NCBI RefSeq assembly: GCF_016765795.1 | Contig: NZ_JAESVP010000002.1 | Location: 372,001-436,000 of the forward strand | DNA from: Fuscibacter oryzae | Lineage (GTDB): Bacteria; Pseudomonadota; Alphaproteobacteria; Rhodobacterales; Rhodobacteraceae | DNA: 64,000 nt | Direction of reading: 5' to 3' | Shown: positions 35,400-44,664 of the stretch, piece after piece | How positions within the stretch are numbered: the first letter of the stretch is position 1 | How the letters are laid out: each line of letters begins with the position of its first letter | Program-made: the position numbers and the translations under genes | Notes under the pieces: model-generated | What the model saw: the letters and a program-made list of their open reading frames with translations, nothing else | Database searches by the model: none | What the model was told of the DNA's origin: nothing

Positions 35400-36155
35400 A
35401 TGGCTCTTCCCGAGTTCTCCATGCGTCAGCTCTTGGAAGCTGGCGTTCACTACGGCCACCAGACCGCACGCTGGAACCCCCGCATGGGCGAGTATATCTA
35501 TGGCGACCGCAATGGTATCCATATTCTCGACCTGACCCAGACCGTCCCGATGCTGGACGCCGCCTTGAAGGTCGTGCGTGACACCGTCGCCAAGGGCGGC
35601 CGCATCCTGTTCGTCGGCACCAAGCGTCAGGCGCAAAAGCCCGTCGCCGAAGCCGCTGAAAAATGCGCACAGTATTACATGAACCACCGTTGGCTGGGCG
35701 GCACGCTGACCAACTGGAAAACCATCTCGAACTCGATCCTGCGTCTGAAGCAGATCGACGAACAGCTGGCTTCGGGCGCCGAAGGCCTGACCAAGAAAGA
35801 GCGTCTTGGCATGGAACGCGACCAGGCAAAGCTGCAAGCTTCGCTGGGCGGCATCCGTGAAATGGGCGGCACCCCGGACCTCTTGTTCATCATCGACGTT
35901 GGCAAGGAAGACCTGGCCATCCTGGAAGCGCAAAAGCTGGGCATCCCGGTTGTGGCCGTGGTTGACACCAACTGCTCGCCCAAGGGTGTGGATTATGTGA
36001 TCCCCGGCAACGACGACGCCGCCCGCGCCATCGCGCTGTATTGCGACCTCGTGGCCCGCGCCGCTCTGGATGGCATGTCGGCCCAGATGGGCGCTGCCGG
36101 CGTTGACCTGGGTGCCTTGGAAGCTGCACCCGAAGAAGAAGCCGTCGAGGCCTAA
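35400..36155 (+). CDS. rpsB: 30S ribosomal protein S2 (uS2)
   Basis: 251 residues. [21 protein letters not shown], the [20 protein letters not shown] segment, [21 protein letters not shown], and [20 protein letters not shown] are S2 signatures. ATG at 35400 has GAAAGGA upstream; the frame extends 18 codons further but not into conserved sequence. It is followed by tsf, the classic rpsB-tsf unit. Confidence 0.98.
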   Translation: MALPEFSMRQLLEAGVHYGHQTARWNPRMGEYIYGDRNGIHILDLTQTVPMLDAALKVVRDTVAKGGRILFVGTKRQAQKPVAEAAEKCAQYYMNHRWLGGTLTNWKTISNSILRLKQIDEQLASGAEGLTKKERLGMERDQAKLQASLGGIREMGGTPDLLFIIDVGKEDLAILEAQKLGIPVVAVVDTNCSPKGVDYVIPGNDDAARAIALYCDLVARAALDGMSAQMGAAGVDLGALEAAPEEEAVEA

Positions 36156-36175
36156 GGCCCGTCACGGGGCTGTCA

Positions 36176-36198
36176 CCCGGCGGGGATATTCCGCCGGG
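36176..36198 (+). promoter_or_regulatory. Hairpin between rpsB and tsf
   Basis: Perfect 8-bp stem CCCGGCGG (36176-36183) / CCGCCGGG (36191-36198), loop of 7, without a following T-run. It may attenuate or process the rpsB-tsf transcript, or stabilise the rpsB 3' end. Confidence 0.45.
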
Positions 36199-36223
36199 CA
36201 ACATCCGATTTCAGGAGTCTCAC

Positions 36224-37135
36224 ATGACCACAGTCACCGCAGCGATGGTGAAAGAACTGCGCGAATCGACCGGCGCAGGGATGATGGACGCCAAAAAGGC
36301 GCTGACCGAAAACAACGGCGACATGGACGCCGCTGTTGACTGGCTGCGCACCAAGGGCTTGGCCAAAGCCGCCAAGAAGGCCGACCGCGTTGCGGCCGAA
36401 GGTCTGGTGGGCGTTGCCGTATCGAACGGCAAGGGCGTTGCCGTCGAGATCAACTCGGAAACCGACTTTGTCGCCAAGAACGCCGATTTTCAGGCTTTGG
36501 TGCGCGAAGTTGCTAAGGTTGCGCTGGAAACCGGCGATGAGGTTGAGGTTGTCAAAGCCTCTGACCTGAACGGCAAAACGGTTGAGACCGTGATTCAGGA
36601 AGCCGTTGCCCGCATCGGCGAAAACCTGAACTTCCGCCGTCTGCACGTTCTGGAAGGCGACACCGTGGTGTCCTACGTCCACAACGCCGCGACCGAAGGC
36701 ATGGGCAAGATCGGCGTGCTGGTTGCGCTGAAAGGCCCGGCTGACAAGGCCGCCGCCATCGGCAAACAGTTCGCGATGCACATCGCGGCCACCTCGCCGC
36801 TGTCGCTGTCGGAAGCCACCCTTGATCCGGTTCTGGTCGAGCGTGAGCTGGCCGTGCAGACCGCCAAGGCGCTGGAAGAAAACGCCGCCTCGGCCAAGCC
36901 GAAGCCCGATGCTGTGATCCATAACAACATCATTCCGGGCCGGATGAAGCGTTTCCTGTCGGAAAACACGCTGCTGGGCCAAGCCTTCGTGATCAACCCC
37001 GACCTGACCGTGGAAGCTGCGGCCAAGGACGCGGGCGTTGAAATCACCGGCTATGCCCGCGTCGCCGTTGGCGAAGGCATCGAGAAGAAGACCGAAGACT
37101 TTGCCGCCGAAGTGGCCAAGGCGCTTCAGGGCTGA
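36224..37135 (+). CDS. tsf: Elongation factor Ts
   Basis: 303 residues. The N-terminal UBA-like module [20 protein letters not shown], then [17 protein letters not shown] (conserved TDFV box), HIAATSPL and the C-terminal EFTS core are all present. It recycles EF-Tu by GDP/GTP exchange. Cotranscribed with rpsB, 68 bp upstream, and followed by an intrinsic terminator. Confidence 0.98.
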   Translation: MTTVTAAMVKELRESTGAGMMDAKKALTENNGDMDAAVDWLRTKGLAKAAKKADRVAAEGLVGVAVSNGKGVAVEINSETDFVAKNADFQALVREVAKVALETGDEVEVVKASDLNGKTVETVIQEAVARIGENLNFRRLHVLEGDTVVSYVHNAATEGMGKIGVLVALKGPADKAAAIGKQFAMHIAATSPLSLSEATLDPVLVERELAVQTAKALEENAASAKPKPDAVIHNNIIPGRMKRFLSENTLLGQAFVINPDLTVEAAAKDAGVEITGYARVAVGEGIEKKTEDFAAEVAKALQG

Positions 37136-37157
37136 TCTACCGCAATTGCGGGGCAGG

Positions 37158-37190
37158 GGGCCGGTGCGCAAGCACCGGCCCATTTGCTTT
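37158..37190 (+). terminator. Intrinsic terminator after tsf
   Basis: 10-bp perfect stem GGGCCGGTGC (37158-37167) / GCACCGGCCC (37172-37181) with a GCAA tetraloop, followed by ATTTGCTTT. Confidence 0.75.
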
Positions 37191-37244
37191 GGCGCCGTGC
37201 TTTGCGTTGATTGGCCGGCATCAGGCCGAGTAGGCCGCCCGCCA

Positions 37245-37279
37245 TAAAAAAACGGTGCGGACCTGGGGGACCGCACCGT
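37245..37279 (-). terminator. Intrinsic terminator on the minus strand, downstream of the LuxR-type gene
   Basis: Stem ACGGTGCGG (37252-37260) / CCGCACCGT (37271-37279). On the minus strand this is followed by a run of seven U (37246-37252). It would end a minus-strand transcript coming from the LuxR-type gene, about 230 nt past its stop codon. Confidence 0.75.
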
Positions 37280-37509
37280 CTGCCAGGCCCTTGGGGATGA
37301 GGGTGCCCGGCAATTTCCGACATCTCTGGCCATAATGGGCCAAGACGACCGACAGGGAGAGATCGCGGGAAGCGACCCAGACAACCGACGCACCACCATG
37401 AAAATACATGACCGATGCGCCCGCTTGTTCCTGGCCGAAGCCATCACTCACGGAACGAAGATCACTCTTCCACCGCGGGATGAAATCTGGAAGTGGGGGA
37501 TTCCCTACC
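37280..37509. other. Gene-poor stretch between the two terminators and the LuxR-type gene
   Basis: No convincing protein gene on either strand. A 41-codon plus-strand frame (ATG 37398 to TAA 37523) lacks a ribosome-binding site, and the 104-codon minus-strand frame runs through the terminator. Read on the minus strand, it is most simply the long 3' untranslated region of the LuxR-type gene. Confidence 0.4.
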
Positions 37510-38301
37510 TTAGCGTGTCGTAACCATGACAGCACCCGGCAGCTCGGGTTGTTCGTTGAAGATCAGGTTCATCATCGCGGCCTTGGCCACAGCCTGCGCG
37601 GTGGTGTCCACGCTCAACGCCTCTCGCGCCAGTCGCAGGTGCTTTTCCACCATGGCAGGCGAAATCTGCATCAACAAAGCCACATCCTGCGTGGTCTTGC
37701 CGTCCGCCACCCATTCCAGCGCCTCGCGTTGGCGTTGGGTCAGGGCACGGCGCGCTGTGGGAAAGGGCAGGCTGGTCAGCCGCAGGTGCATCATATGGGA
37801 CAGCGAGAGAATCTCTCCCTGACTTTCGGCAAAGATGCGGTCCACGGCTGGCGGGTCCAGCCCCGGATCGGCGATCAGACCCAGCCCACCCTTGGCGCGG
37901 GTCGAGTTTTCGGGAAAGCTGACCGTAACCCCGGCCACGATTCCCATGGCAAGGTTCTGGCGCACGGTATCGGCTTCTTCCGCAGTCAGCTTGCCCGCCA
38001 GAAACGCCTCGCGAACCCAAGACCAGGTGCAGGCACCGACGTTGTTCAGAGACCAGCGGAAGGCAGGCGTTTTCGAGAAGAACCCGTTGCGGAAATAGAA
38101 CTGGGCATAGCTGGTGTCGCAACTGGTCAGAAACAGCGCGTCATCCGGGTCACCAACCGAGCGCGGCCCGCGATACAGGGTGAAGCCATAGTTGACCCGC
38201 GAAAACCCCAAGCCAGCAAAATGCGGAACCGCGAGGCTCCACACATCATGCACAGTGCGCGCCTCGGCGATGCGCGTCAGAAGTGACAGAATACCTGTCA
38301 A
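37510..38301 (-). CDS. LuxR-family transcriptional regulator with autoinducer-binding domain (orphan)
   Basis: 263 residues. Autoinducer-binding domain about 10-165 and LuxR HTH about 195-255 (LTQRQREALEWVADGKTTQD, then VEKHLRLAREAL). Aligned to TraR, Trp57 is Tyr, Tyr61 is kept, Asp70 is Thr (FFSKTPAF) and Trp85 is kept (CTWSW). The aspartate that holds the acyl-homoserine-lactone amide is thus absent. No luxI synthase lies in the window, so it is a LuxR solo here. It starts at TTG 38301 with GAGG upstream; no ATG is in frame. A palindrome covers the first codons. Confidence 0.88.
   Translation of the reverse strand: MTGILSLLTRIAEARTVHDVWSLAVPHFAGLGFSRVNYGFTLYRGPRSVGDPDDALFLTSCDTSYAQFYFRNGFFSKTPAFRWSLNNVGACTWSWVREAFLAGKLTAEEADTVRQNLAMGIVAGVTVSFPENSTRAKGGLGLIADPGLDPPAVDRIFAESQGEILSLSHMMHLRLTSLPFPTARRALTQRQREALEWVADGKTTQDVALLMQISPAMVEKHLRLAREALSVDTTAQAVAKAAMMNLIFNEQPELPGAVMVTTR
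38284..38300. promoter_or_regulatory. Palindromic operator candidate at the luxR start
   Basis: TGACAG-N5-CTGTCA, a perfect 6-bp inverted repeat of 17 bp total, covers the first six codons of the LuxR-type gene. Size and position suit autoregulation by a LuxR dimer. Part of the pattern is constrained by coding, so chance is possible. Confidence 0.35.
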
Positions 38302-38427
38302 CTTTGCCTCATACTTTCCATGACAACATCTGCGGATGCGTAATTGCTGCGCAGGTTGTCCTCATCCCATGGCAAGTCTATTCCTTGTCGTATCGGTCTG
38401 TCGAGGCCGTTCAACAGGGTGGCGGAA

Positions 38428-39606
38428 ATGACGGAACGGGTTGACGTCGCGATTATTGGCGGCGCGGTGATGGGGGCCTCTTGCGCGTGGTGGCTGACGC
38501 GGATGCAGCCGGGCTTGAAGGTTGTGGTGATCGAGCGCGATCCGACCTATGCCCATTCGGCCACCGCCCTGTCGGTGGCATCGGTCCGTCAGCAGTTCAG
38601 CCACGCGACGAATGTTGAAATCTCTCGGTTCGGAGTTGATTTTATTCGGAATTTCTCAGACAGGCTGGGGCCGGACGGTGGTATTCCCTCGCTTGGACTA
38701 AAGGAAAACGGCTATTTGTTCCTGTCCCGCACGGCAGAAGGGGCGGCTTTGCTGGCCGATCTGGCGGCGATGCAGCGTGATCATGGCGCTGCGACCGAGG
38801 TCTGGAGCGCCGATCAAGTCAAGGCGCGCTATCCCTGGATGGAGGTTGGTGACGTGACCGCAGGCAGCTTTGGCCCGCGCGATGAGGGCTGGTTTGACAA
38901 CATGGGCCTGTTGGCCGGGTTCCGCAACGCCGCCCGCGCCCAAGGGGTGCGGTTCATCAAGGATGAGGCGGTCGGGCTTGATATGGCGGGCGGCAAGGTC
39001 ACGGCGGTGCGGCTGGCCACGGGCGAAAAGGTTGAGTGCGGTGTGGTGGTGAATGCCGCCGGAACCCGTGGCGCGACAGTGGCAGCTTGGGCCGGCCTAT
39101 CGCTGCCGGTCGAGCCGCGCAAGCGCACCGTCTTTGTGATCGATGCCCCGAACGCGCGTCACCCGGATGCGCCCTTGCTGATCGACACCGGCTATTACAT
39201 GCGGCCCGAACATGGCCAATGGATCATCGCCACCGTGCCAGAGGGTGATGGCCCCTGTGATCCCAATGACTTCGAGCCCGATCTTCATCTGTTTGAAGAT
39301 GTGATCTGGGAGCAGGTCTATAACCGCGCACCGGGCTTTGATGCGGTCAAGGTGGTGCGCCATTGGGTGGGGCAATACGATTACAACACGCTGGACCAGA
39401 ACGCGGTGCTGGGCCCGCACCCGGATGTGCCCAACTTTTTCTTCATGAACGGCTTTTCCGGCCATGGCTTGCAACAATCGCCCGCCATTGGCCGGGGCAC
39501 CGCCGAACATATCCTTACCGGAGCTTGGCAAAGCCTTGATCTGTCAGAGCTGTCAATTGAGCGGGTGATTGCCGGGCGGCCATTTCTGGAACTGGCCATC
39601 GTGTGA
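38428..39606 (+). CDS. FAD-dependent amino-acid/sarcosine oxidase-type oxidoreductase
   Basis: 392 residues, DAO fold. FAD-binding N-terminus DVAIIGGAVMGASCAWWL, then ERDPTYAHSATALSVASVRQQFS, a mid-protein VVVNAAGTRGATVAAWAG, and a C-terminal FFFMNGFSGHGLQQSPAIGR that binds FAD. It probably oxidises a secondary or N-methylated amine; substrate unknown. ATG at 38428 chosen because the N-terminal Rossmann motif starts six residues later; the longer frame from 38344 adds nothing conserved. Divergent from the LuxR-type gene with a shared 126-bp promoter region. Confidence 0.9.
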   Translation: MTERVDVAIIGGAVMGASCAWWLTRMQPGLKVVVIERDPTYAHSATALSVASVRQQFSHATNVEISRFGVDFIRNFSDRLGPDGGIPSLGLKENGYLFLSRTAEGAALLADLAAMQRDHGAATEVWSADQVKARYPWMEVGDVTAGSFGPRDEGWFDNMGLLAGFRNAARAQGVRFIKDEAVGLDMAGGKVTAVRLATGEKVECGVVVNAAGTRGATVAAWAGLSLPVEPRKRTVFVIDAPNARHPDAPLLIDTGYYMRPEHGQWIIATVPEGDGPCDPNDFEPDLHLFEDVIWEQVYNRAPGFDAVKVVRHWVGQYDYNTLDQNAVLGPHPDVPNFFFMNGFSGHGLQQSPAIGRGTAEHILTGAWQSLDLSELSIERVIAGRPFLELAIV

Positions 39607-39611
39607 CAGGC

Positions 39612-39632
39612 TCAGGCCCGGTCAGGGCCTGA
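39612..39632. terminator. Convergent hairpin between the oxidoreductase and gph
   Basis: Perfect 8-bp stem TCAGGCCC (39612-39619) / GGGCCTGA (39625-39632); the loop contains the gph stop codon (TCA at 39622-39624 on the plus strand). No T-run, so a weak or Rho-assisted terminator serving both convergent genes. Confidence 0.4.
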
Positions 39633-40257
39633 ACTCATCGTGGTGATCAAAAATCCATTTCGCACCAAGGTCTTCCACCGCAGTCTTGCGGTAACCGCCC
39701 GTGAACAGCGCAAAGGGAATTTGCGCGTTCCGGGCGGTATCAGCATCCACCTCGCTGTCACCGACGAAAATCGCATCACCGCCGCCCGAATCGCGGATGG
39801 CCTGATGCAAGGGCAGGGGGTCTGGCTTGCGCCGGGGCAGGGTGTCGCCGCCAATGACCACCGAAAAGAAATCCGTCAGCCCGAAATGTGCCAGAACGGC
39901 GCGGGTCGGGGCTTGGGGTTTGTTGGTGCAGATGGCCAGCCGGTGGCGCCCGGACAGATCGTGCAGCATCGACATCACGCCCGGATAGAGCGATGTCAGA
40001 TCAAAGCGTTGCTGATAGATGCTTTCGAAATGTTCAACCATGCGGTGATGCTGTTCGCCAGTGCCGGGCAGACCAAGCTGGACCAGAATCCGGCTGACCA
40101 AGGTTGGCAGGCCATTGCCGACGAAAGAGGTGATCAGCTCATACGAAAGCTCTGGCAAACCTTCCTGTGCCAGTACATCGCGGGCAACACCATGGATTTC
40201 TGGTGCGGAATGGATCAGCGTGCCGTCAAGGTCGAAAACCAGAACCGGATCAGCCAT
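39622..40257 (-). CDS. gph: Phosphoglycolate phosphatase (HAD family)
   Basis: 211 residues. Motif [12 protein letters not shown] (7-17), motif II ICTNKP, motif III with [10 protein letters not shown], and motif [14 protein letters not shown]. Hydrolyses 2-phosphoglycolate from DNA repair or Rubisco oxygenation. ATG at 40257 ([10 protein letters not shown]) is chosen; the upstream frame lies inside rpe. It overlaps the end of rpe by 8 bp, giving a coupled rpe-gph pair, as found near Calvin-cycle and related genes. Confidence 0.92.
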   Translation of the reverse strand: MADPVLVFDLDGTLIHSAPEIHGVARDVLAQEGLPELSYELITSFVGNGLPTLVSRILVQLGLPGTGEQHHRMVEHFESIYQQRFDLTSLYPGVMSMLHDLSGRHRLAICTNKPQAPTRAVLAHFGLTDFFSVVIGGDTLPRRKPDPLPLHQAIRDSGGGDAIFVGDSEVDADTARNAQIPFALFTGGYRKTAVEDLGAKWIFDHHDEFRP

Positions 40258-40939
40258 TTGCTGCCTGCGCAGCGGCGCGGATCGACCTGATATTATTACC
40301 GTAAGGTGCTGGATTATCGACAGAACCTCCCTTGAACACGGCGGAGCCTGCCACCAGCACATCCGCACCGGCAGCCGCAACCAAAGGCGCCGTTTCGGGC
40401 GTGACACCGCCGTCGATCTCGATATGGATCGGACGGTCGCCGATCATCGCGCGCAAGGCACGCACCTTGTCCAACTGGCTGTGAATAAACTTCTGGCCGC
40501 CAAAGCCAGGGTTCACCGTCATCACACAGATCAGGTCCACCATATCCAGCAGATAAGGAACAGCCTCCAACCCAGTACCGGGGTTCAGCGCAAGGCCAGA
40601 CTTTTTCCCATAGCTGCGAATGGCTTGCATCGTGCGGTGAATATGCGGACCAGCCTCGAGATGTGCGGTGATCACGTCTGCACCAGCCTTGGCATAAGCC
40701 TCGATATAGGCATCAACCGGCGCAATCATCAGATGCACATCCATGGTGCCCTTGATATGCGGCCGGATCGCGGCACAGGTCGCCGGACCAAAGGTCAGGT
40801 TCGGCACGAAATGACCGTCCATCACATCGACATGAACCCAGTCAGCGCCTTGCGCCTCGATCGCGCGACACTCGGCGCCGAAATTGGCGAAGTCGGCGGA
40901 CAGGATAGATGGAGCGATCTTGATAGAACGGTCGAACAT
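40250..40939 (-). CDS. rpe: Ribulose-phosphate 3-epimerase
   Basis: 229 residues, TIM barrel. [23 protein letters not shown] with a metal-ligand Asp, [20 protein letters not shown] and IEIDGGV are the family signatures. Interconverts ribulose 5-phosphate and xylulose 5-phosphate in the pentose phosphate and Calvin pathways. Paired with gph downstream on the minus strand. Confidence 0.97.
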   Translation of the reverse strand: MFDRSIKIAPSILSADFANFGAECRAIEAQGADWVHVDVMDGHFVPNLTFGPATCAAIRPHIKGTMDVHLMIAPVDAYIEAYAKAGADVITAHLEAGPHIHRTMQAIRSYGKKSGLALNPGTGLEAVPYLLDMVDLICVMTVNPGFGGQKFIHSQLDKVRALRAMIGDRPIHIEIDGGVTPETAPLVAAAGADVLVAGSAVFKGGSVDNPAPYGNNIRSIRAAAQAANG

Positions 40940-41083
40940 GGCGAGTCCTCGTTTTTTGCGGTTTCTAACGCTTTTGTTCGGTTTGGGCCAGTGTTGGTTG
41001 GTATTTATATTACATAATAGTGATTATGCGAATACTATAGGCTAAGACAATCAACTCTGCTATTAGGACGAATTAAGGGGGAT

Positions 41084-41160
41084 TGGCGCACCCAGCACGA
41101 TTCGAACGTGCGACCTTTGCCTTCGGAGGGCAACGCTCTATCCAGCTGAGCTATGGGTGC
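41084..41160 (-). tRNA. tRNA-Arg, anticodon CCG
   Basis: 77 nt including the encoded CCA. Acceptor stem GCACCCA/TGGGTGC, D-arm AGCTCAGCTGGATAGAGC, anticodon stem-loop TTGCC-CTCCGAA-GGCAA with anticodon CCG (reads CGG), and T-loop GTTCGAATC. Discriminator base is G. The remaining sequence 40940-41083 is an AT-rich intergenic region downstream of the tRNA and contains no gene that I can support. Confidence 0.97.
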
Positions 41161-41169
41161 CTATCGCTC

Positions 41170-41198
41170 CCTATAAGCGGTCATCCTCATCGCCGCAA
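41170..41198 (-). promoter_or_regulatory. Promoter of tRNA-Arg
   Basis: On the minus strand TTGCGG (41193-41198) and TATAGG (41170-41175) are separated by 17 bp, placing the start of transcription a few bases before the mature tRNA 5' end. Confidence 0.6.
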
Positions 41199-41325
41199 CC
41201 CCGAAGCACATTGATCAAGGCACCACTGCAACAAATCACGGACGCGTGAAAAACCCCTTCGTCGAAAGACTGCGATTGTCTAAAACATGATTCTTGTTGC
41301 GTTCCGTTCAATGCTGGATTTTGTC

Positions 41326-43431
41326 ATGCCCCAGTCTATTCGCCCCATGGTTGTCGTTCTTGCTGTTCTGTCGCTAGGTGCCTGCAAAGGTGGTGGCTCT
41401 GCCGGTGGAACGGATCTGCCGCCGCTGACACCCGGTGGGTCTGGCACGCTGGGGTCATACTATGTGCTGGACTTCTCGCCTTGGGAAAGCATCGCATCGG
41501 GTGTGCGCAGTTCGGCACGCTATGTGCTGCAACAATCGACCTGGCACTTTTCCAGCGCCCCCAGCGTGGAATATACCAGCAACCCTCTCGCGGCCGCGCG
41601 GATCGATTATGCCCATGCGGTGGGCCTGACCGGCAAGGGGCAGACCATCGCGGTCTCGGATGGCGGTTTCAACACCCGGCATGAGGTGTTTTCAGGCAAG
41701 TCTGTAACGATCACTGGCCAGATTTCGCCGGATGATCACGGCACGATGGTGGCTTCTGTCGCGGCGGGAAACTCTGCCAAAATGACCGGCGTGGCTCCGG
41801 GGGCAGACCTAATTGTCGGGGCGTTTGATACGACCTCCCTGCTCGCCCAAACTGGTACGCGAGCGTTGCAGATGGGCGCTGTCGCCTGGAACAACTCTTG
41901 GGGCTACACCAATACGCCGGTCAACCAGACCAGCCTGTCCAACTTTTTCACCAGCCAGGCCGATCTGGCCTATCTTGCGTCCTTGCGGGCCTATGCGGCG
42001 CAAGGCGTGGTGGTTTTTGCCCTGTCAAACGACGAGACGGATACCAATTCTGACCTGATGGCCGCATTGCCGATGTTCGATGGCAGTCTGCAAGACGGCT
42101 GGCTGGCGGTGGGAAATGCGGTTCCGACCTTTGACAGCACACAAATTTTGTCGGCGACCCGTCTTTCGGCAGGCTGTTTGGAAGCGGCCGAATGGTGTCT
42201 GGTTGCGGATGGCGCCTGGACGGGCGCGCAGGCGACAAGCAACACCGCCTATGATTTTGCCACCGGCAGCTCGTTTGCAGCACCGCAAGTCTCTGGTGCG
42301 CTTGCTCTTTTGGCCGAGGCGTTTCCATCGCTTACGCCCCATCAACTGCGTATCCGGCTACTTGCTGCGGCAGATAATGGCTTCTTTGCCGCTGACGGCT
42401 CTACCGAACTGGCTCCAGGGTTTTTCCACGATTACAGCACCGAATACGGCCATGGGTTCCTGAATGTGAAGGCGGCGCTGATGCCGATCGGCGTGGCACA
42501 GCTTTCGGTGGACGGGCAGGCGATCCCCCTGCCCCAGGCAACTGTATTCAGTGGCAGCGGCGTTGGCGATGCGGTTGCCGCCAGTCTGGCAAGCCAGACC
42601 ATGACAGTGGTTGACAGTCTGGCCGGTGACTTTTCTGTTCCTGCCAAGGTCTTGTCGGTTTCCGCCGCTCCGGTTGCGCTGTCGGCGCGGCTTGCCGAAA
42701 ATGGTCGGCAGGCGGTCAGCGGCAATAGCGCCGTTGCTGACGCCGGGGTTGAGGGCTTTGCCACCTTCCGCGGCACCGAAGTGGCGATGGAGGCGGCAGA
42801 CAGCCCGATCTCGGTCCGCGTGTTGTTGCCTGCGGGGGGCGATGGCAGCCTGGGCCTTGCCGTGACCCGGCACTTTGGCGACGGGACCAGCGGGCTTGAC
42901 CTGGGGCTGAAGCTGACGCGCGATGGCGGCGAGGTGTTCGGCCTTGGCGACGGCGCGCATGGCAGTGGCACGGCAGCAGCCTCGATCACGCTGGGTCTGC
43001 GCGGGGCGCTTGGGCAGGACGGCTTTGTCCGAGTCGGTGCAGAGTTTGGCCTTGCTGCCGCAAGTGGCAGCGGTGCGCTGACCGATGTCGGACAGGTTGC
43101 GTTCAACAGCCTTGGCGTTGATCTGGGCCAAAGCAACCTGTTCTCGCAGGGCGACCGCCTGACGATTGGCATTGACACCCCCGTCACCGTGACCGCCGGT
43201 CATGGCACGACCCACCTGCCCCTGCGCAGCGTTGACGGCATCACCCGGATGTCGGCGCTGGATGTGGGTCTGGCCCCCGACAGCCGCGAGATGGACCTGA
43301 AGCTCAGCTATCAGGTACCCTTGAACGAGCGTACGAACCTGCGGCTGGATCTGGTGCGCGCCACGAACTATGGCAACCGCGCTGGGGTGACCGAGGCAGC
43401 CGGGGCACTGTCGGTGAGGATCGCGTTTTAA
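41326..43431 (+). CDS. Subtilisin-like serine protease, probable lipidated autotransporter
   Basis: About 701 residues from ATG 41326 (an upstream start at 41287 adds 13). A lipoprotein signal MVVVLAVLSLGAC ends at a lipidatable Cys and is followed by a Gly/Ser-rich linker. The S8 domain has the catalytic Asp in AVSDGGFNTRH, His in DDHGTMVASVAAG and Ser in GSSFAAPQVSGALALL. The C-terminal 270 residues are rich in alternating Gly/hydrophobic strands and end in LSVRIAF with a terminal Phe, as in beta-barrel translocators. This recalls Neisseria NalP, a lipidated subtilase autotransporter. None of the possible start codons has a good ribosome-binding site. Convergent with sufS. Confidence 0.82.
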   Translation: MPQSIRPMVVVLAVLSLGACKGGGSAGGTDLPPLTPGGSGTLGSYYVLDFSPWESIASGVRSSARYVLQQSTWHFSSAPSVEYTSNPLAAARIDYAHAVGLTGKGQTIAVSDGGFNTRHEVFSGKSVTITGQISPDDHGTMVASVAAGNSAKMTGVAPGADLIVGAFDTTSLLAQTGTRALQMGAVAWNNSWGYTNTPVNQTSLSNFFTSQADLAYLASLRAYAAQGVVVFALSNDETDTNSDLMAALPMFDGSLQDGWLAVGNAVPTFDSTQILSATRLSAGCLEAAEWCLVADGAWTGAQATSNTAYDFATGSSFAAPQVSGALALLAEAFPSLTPHQLRIRLLAAADNGFFAADGSTELAPGFFHDYSTEYGHGFLNVKAALMPIGVAQLSVDGQAIPLPQATVFSGSGVGDAVAASLASQTMTVVDSLAGDFSVPAKVLSVSAAPVALSARLAENGRQAVSGNSAVADAGVEGFATFRGTEVAMEAADSPISVRVLLPAGGDGSLGLAVTRHFGDGTSGLDLGLKLTRDGGEVFGLGDGAHGSGTAAASITLGLRGALGQDGFVRVGAEFGLAAASGSGALTDVGQVAFNSLGVDLGQSNLFSQGDRLTIGIDTPVTVTAGHGTTHLPLRSVDGITRMSALDVGLAPDSREMDLKLSYQVPLNERTNLRLDLVRATNYGNRAGVTEAAGALSVRIAF

Positions 43432-43443
43432 GCGGCTGTTCTG

Positions 43444-44664
43444 TCAGAAAAAAAGTTCCCGACAGAACTCCAGCGCCGAAATCAGGGCATCCACCTCTTC
43501 GGTGGTGTTATATAGTCCGAATGACGCGCGACAGGTGGCATTCACCCCGAAATGCGACATCAGAGGCATCGCGCAATGGGTTCCGGCCCGAACCGCGATA
43601 CCACGCTTATCCAGCACCGTCGAAATATCATGGGCATGGGCCGGACCTTCCAGCGTGAAGGAAAAGATTGCCCCCTTCCCCGGTGCATTTCCCTGCACAT
43701 TCAACCAGTTGAGACCGGAAAGGCGGCTGTGGGCATAGTCGCCGATTGCGCGTTCATGTGCGGCGATATTGGCCATGCCAAGGCCCATCAGATAGTTCAG
43801 CGCCACGCCCAGCCCGATCTGCTGCACGATGCCGGGGGTGCCTGCCTCGAACTTCATCGGCGGGTCGGCATAGATCACGGTGTCTTTCGACACCTCGCGG
43901 ATCATGTCACCTCCGCCGATGAAGGGGCGCATTTCAGCCATGCGCTCTTTGCGTATATAAATGGCACCAGAACCACTTGGGCCGTAAAGTTTATGTCCGG
44001 TGATGGCATAGAAATCGCATCCCAGCGCCTGCACATCAACCGGCATATGCACCGCACCCTGACTGCCATCGACGCAAACCGGAACGCCCCGATCCCGTGC
44101 CGCGCGACAGATCGCGGCAACATCCACCACTGTTCCGGTGACGTTCGACATCTGGGTAATCGCCACCAGCCGCGTTTTTGGCCCGATGGCGTCAATCACC
44201 GCCTGCGGGTCCAGCGCGCCAGTCTGATCGCACTCGACCCATTTCAGTACCACACCCTGCCGTTCGCGCAGAAAATGCCAGGGCACGATATTGGCGTGAT
44301 GCTCCATCACCGACAGCACAATCTCATCCCCCGGCTGCAAGCGCGGCGCGGCCCAGGCGTAAGACACCAGGTTCAGCCCCTCGGTTGAACCAGAGGTAAA
44401 CACGATCTCTTCCGCATCACCCGCATTCAGAAACCGGGCGATAGTGCCGCGCACCGCCTCATACTTTTCGGTCGCAAGGTTGGAAAGATAGTGCAAGCCA
44501 CGGTGAACATTGGCATATTCCATCGAATAGGCCTGCGTGATCGCGTCAATTACCACCTGCGGTTTTTGCGCACTGGCACCGTTGTCCAGATAGATCAGCG
44601 GCTTGCCGTTGACCTGCCGCGACAGGATCGGGAAATCGGCACGCACTTTTGCAACATCATACAT
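43444..44664 (-). CDS. sufS: SufS-type cysteine desulfurase
   Basis: 406 residues, PLP enzyme of group II. FPILSRQVNGKPLIYLDNGA at the N-terminus, PLP lysine in ITGHKLYGP, catalytic Cys in AGTHCAMPLM. It mobilises sulfur from cysteine for the SUF scaffold. ATG at 44664 (MYDVAKV) is chosen; the reading frame extends 17 codons further into the upstream membrane-protein gene. It overlaps the preceding YIP1 gene by 8 bp. Last SUF gene seen before the convergent protease; no sufE, sufA or sufT follows in the window. Confidence 0.95.
   Translation of the reverse strand: MYDVAKVRADFPILSRQVNGKPLIYLDNGASAQKPQVVIDAITQAYSMEYANVHRGLHYLSNLATEKYEAVRGTIARFLNAGDAEEIVFTSGSTEGLNLVSYAWAAPRLQPGDEIVLSVMEHHANIVPWHFLRERQGVVLKWVECDQTGALDPQAVIDAIGPKTRLVAITQMSNVTGTVVDVAAICRAARDRGVPVCVDGSQGAVHMPVDVQALGCDFYAITGHKLYGPSGSGAIYIRKERMAEMRPFIGGGDMIREVSKDTVIYADPPMKFEAGTPGIVQQIGLGVALNYLMGLGMANIAAHERAIGDYAHSRLSGLNWLNVQGNAPGKGAIFSFTLEGPAHAHDISTVLDKRGIAVRAGTHCAMPLMSHFGVNATCRASFGLYNTTEEVDALISALEFCRELFF

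Noticed and set aside
37221-37535. A 104-codon minus-strand open frame after the LuxR-type gene
   Set aside because: It starts inside the LuxR-type gene and reads through a strong terminator, with no ribosome-binding site or domain.
43438-43468. GTTCTGTC/GACAGAAC inverted repeat at the end of sufS as a terminator
   Set aside because: The only T-run on the minus strand lies in the loop rather than after the stem, so it does not fit an intrinsic terminator.
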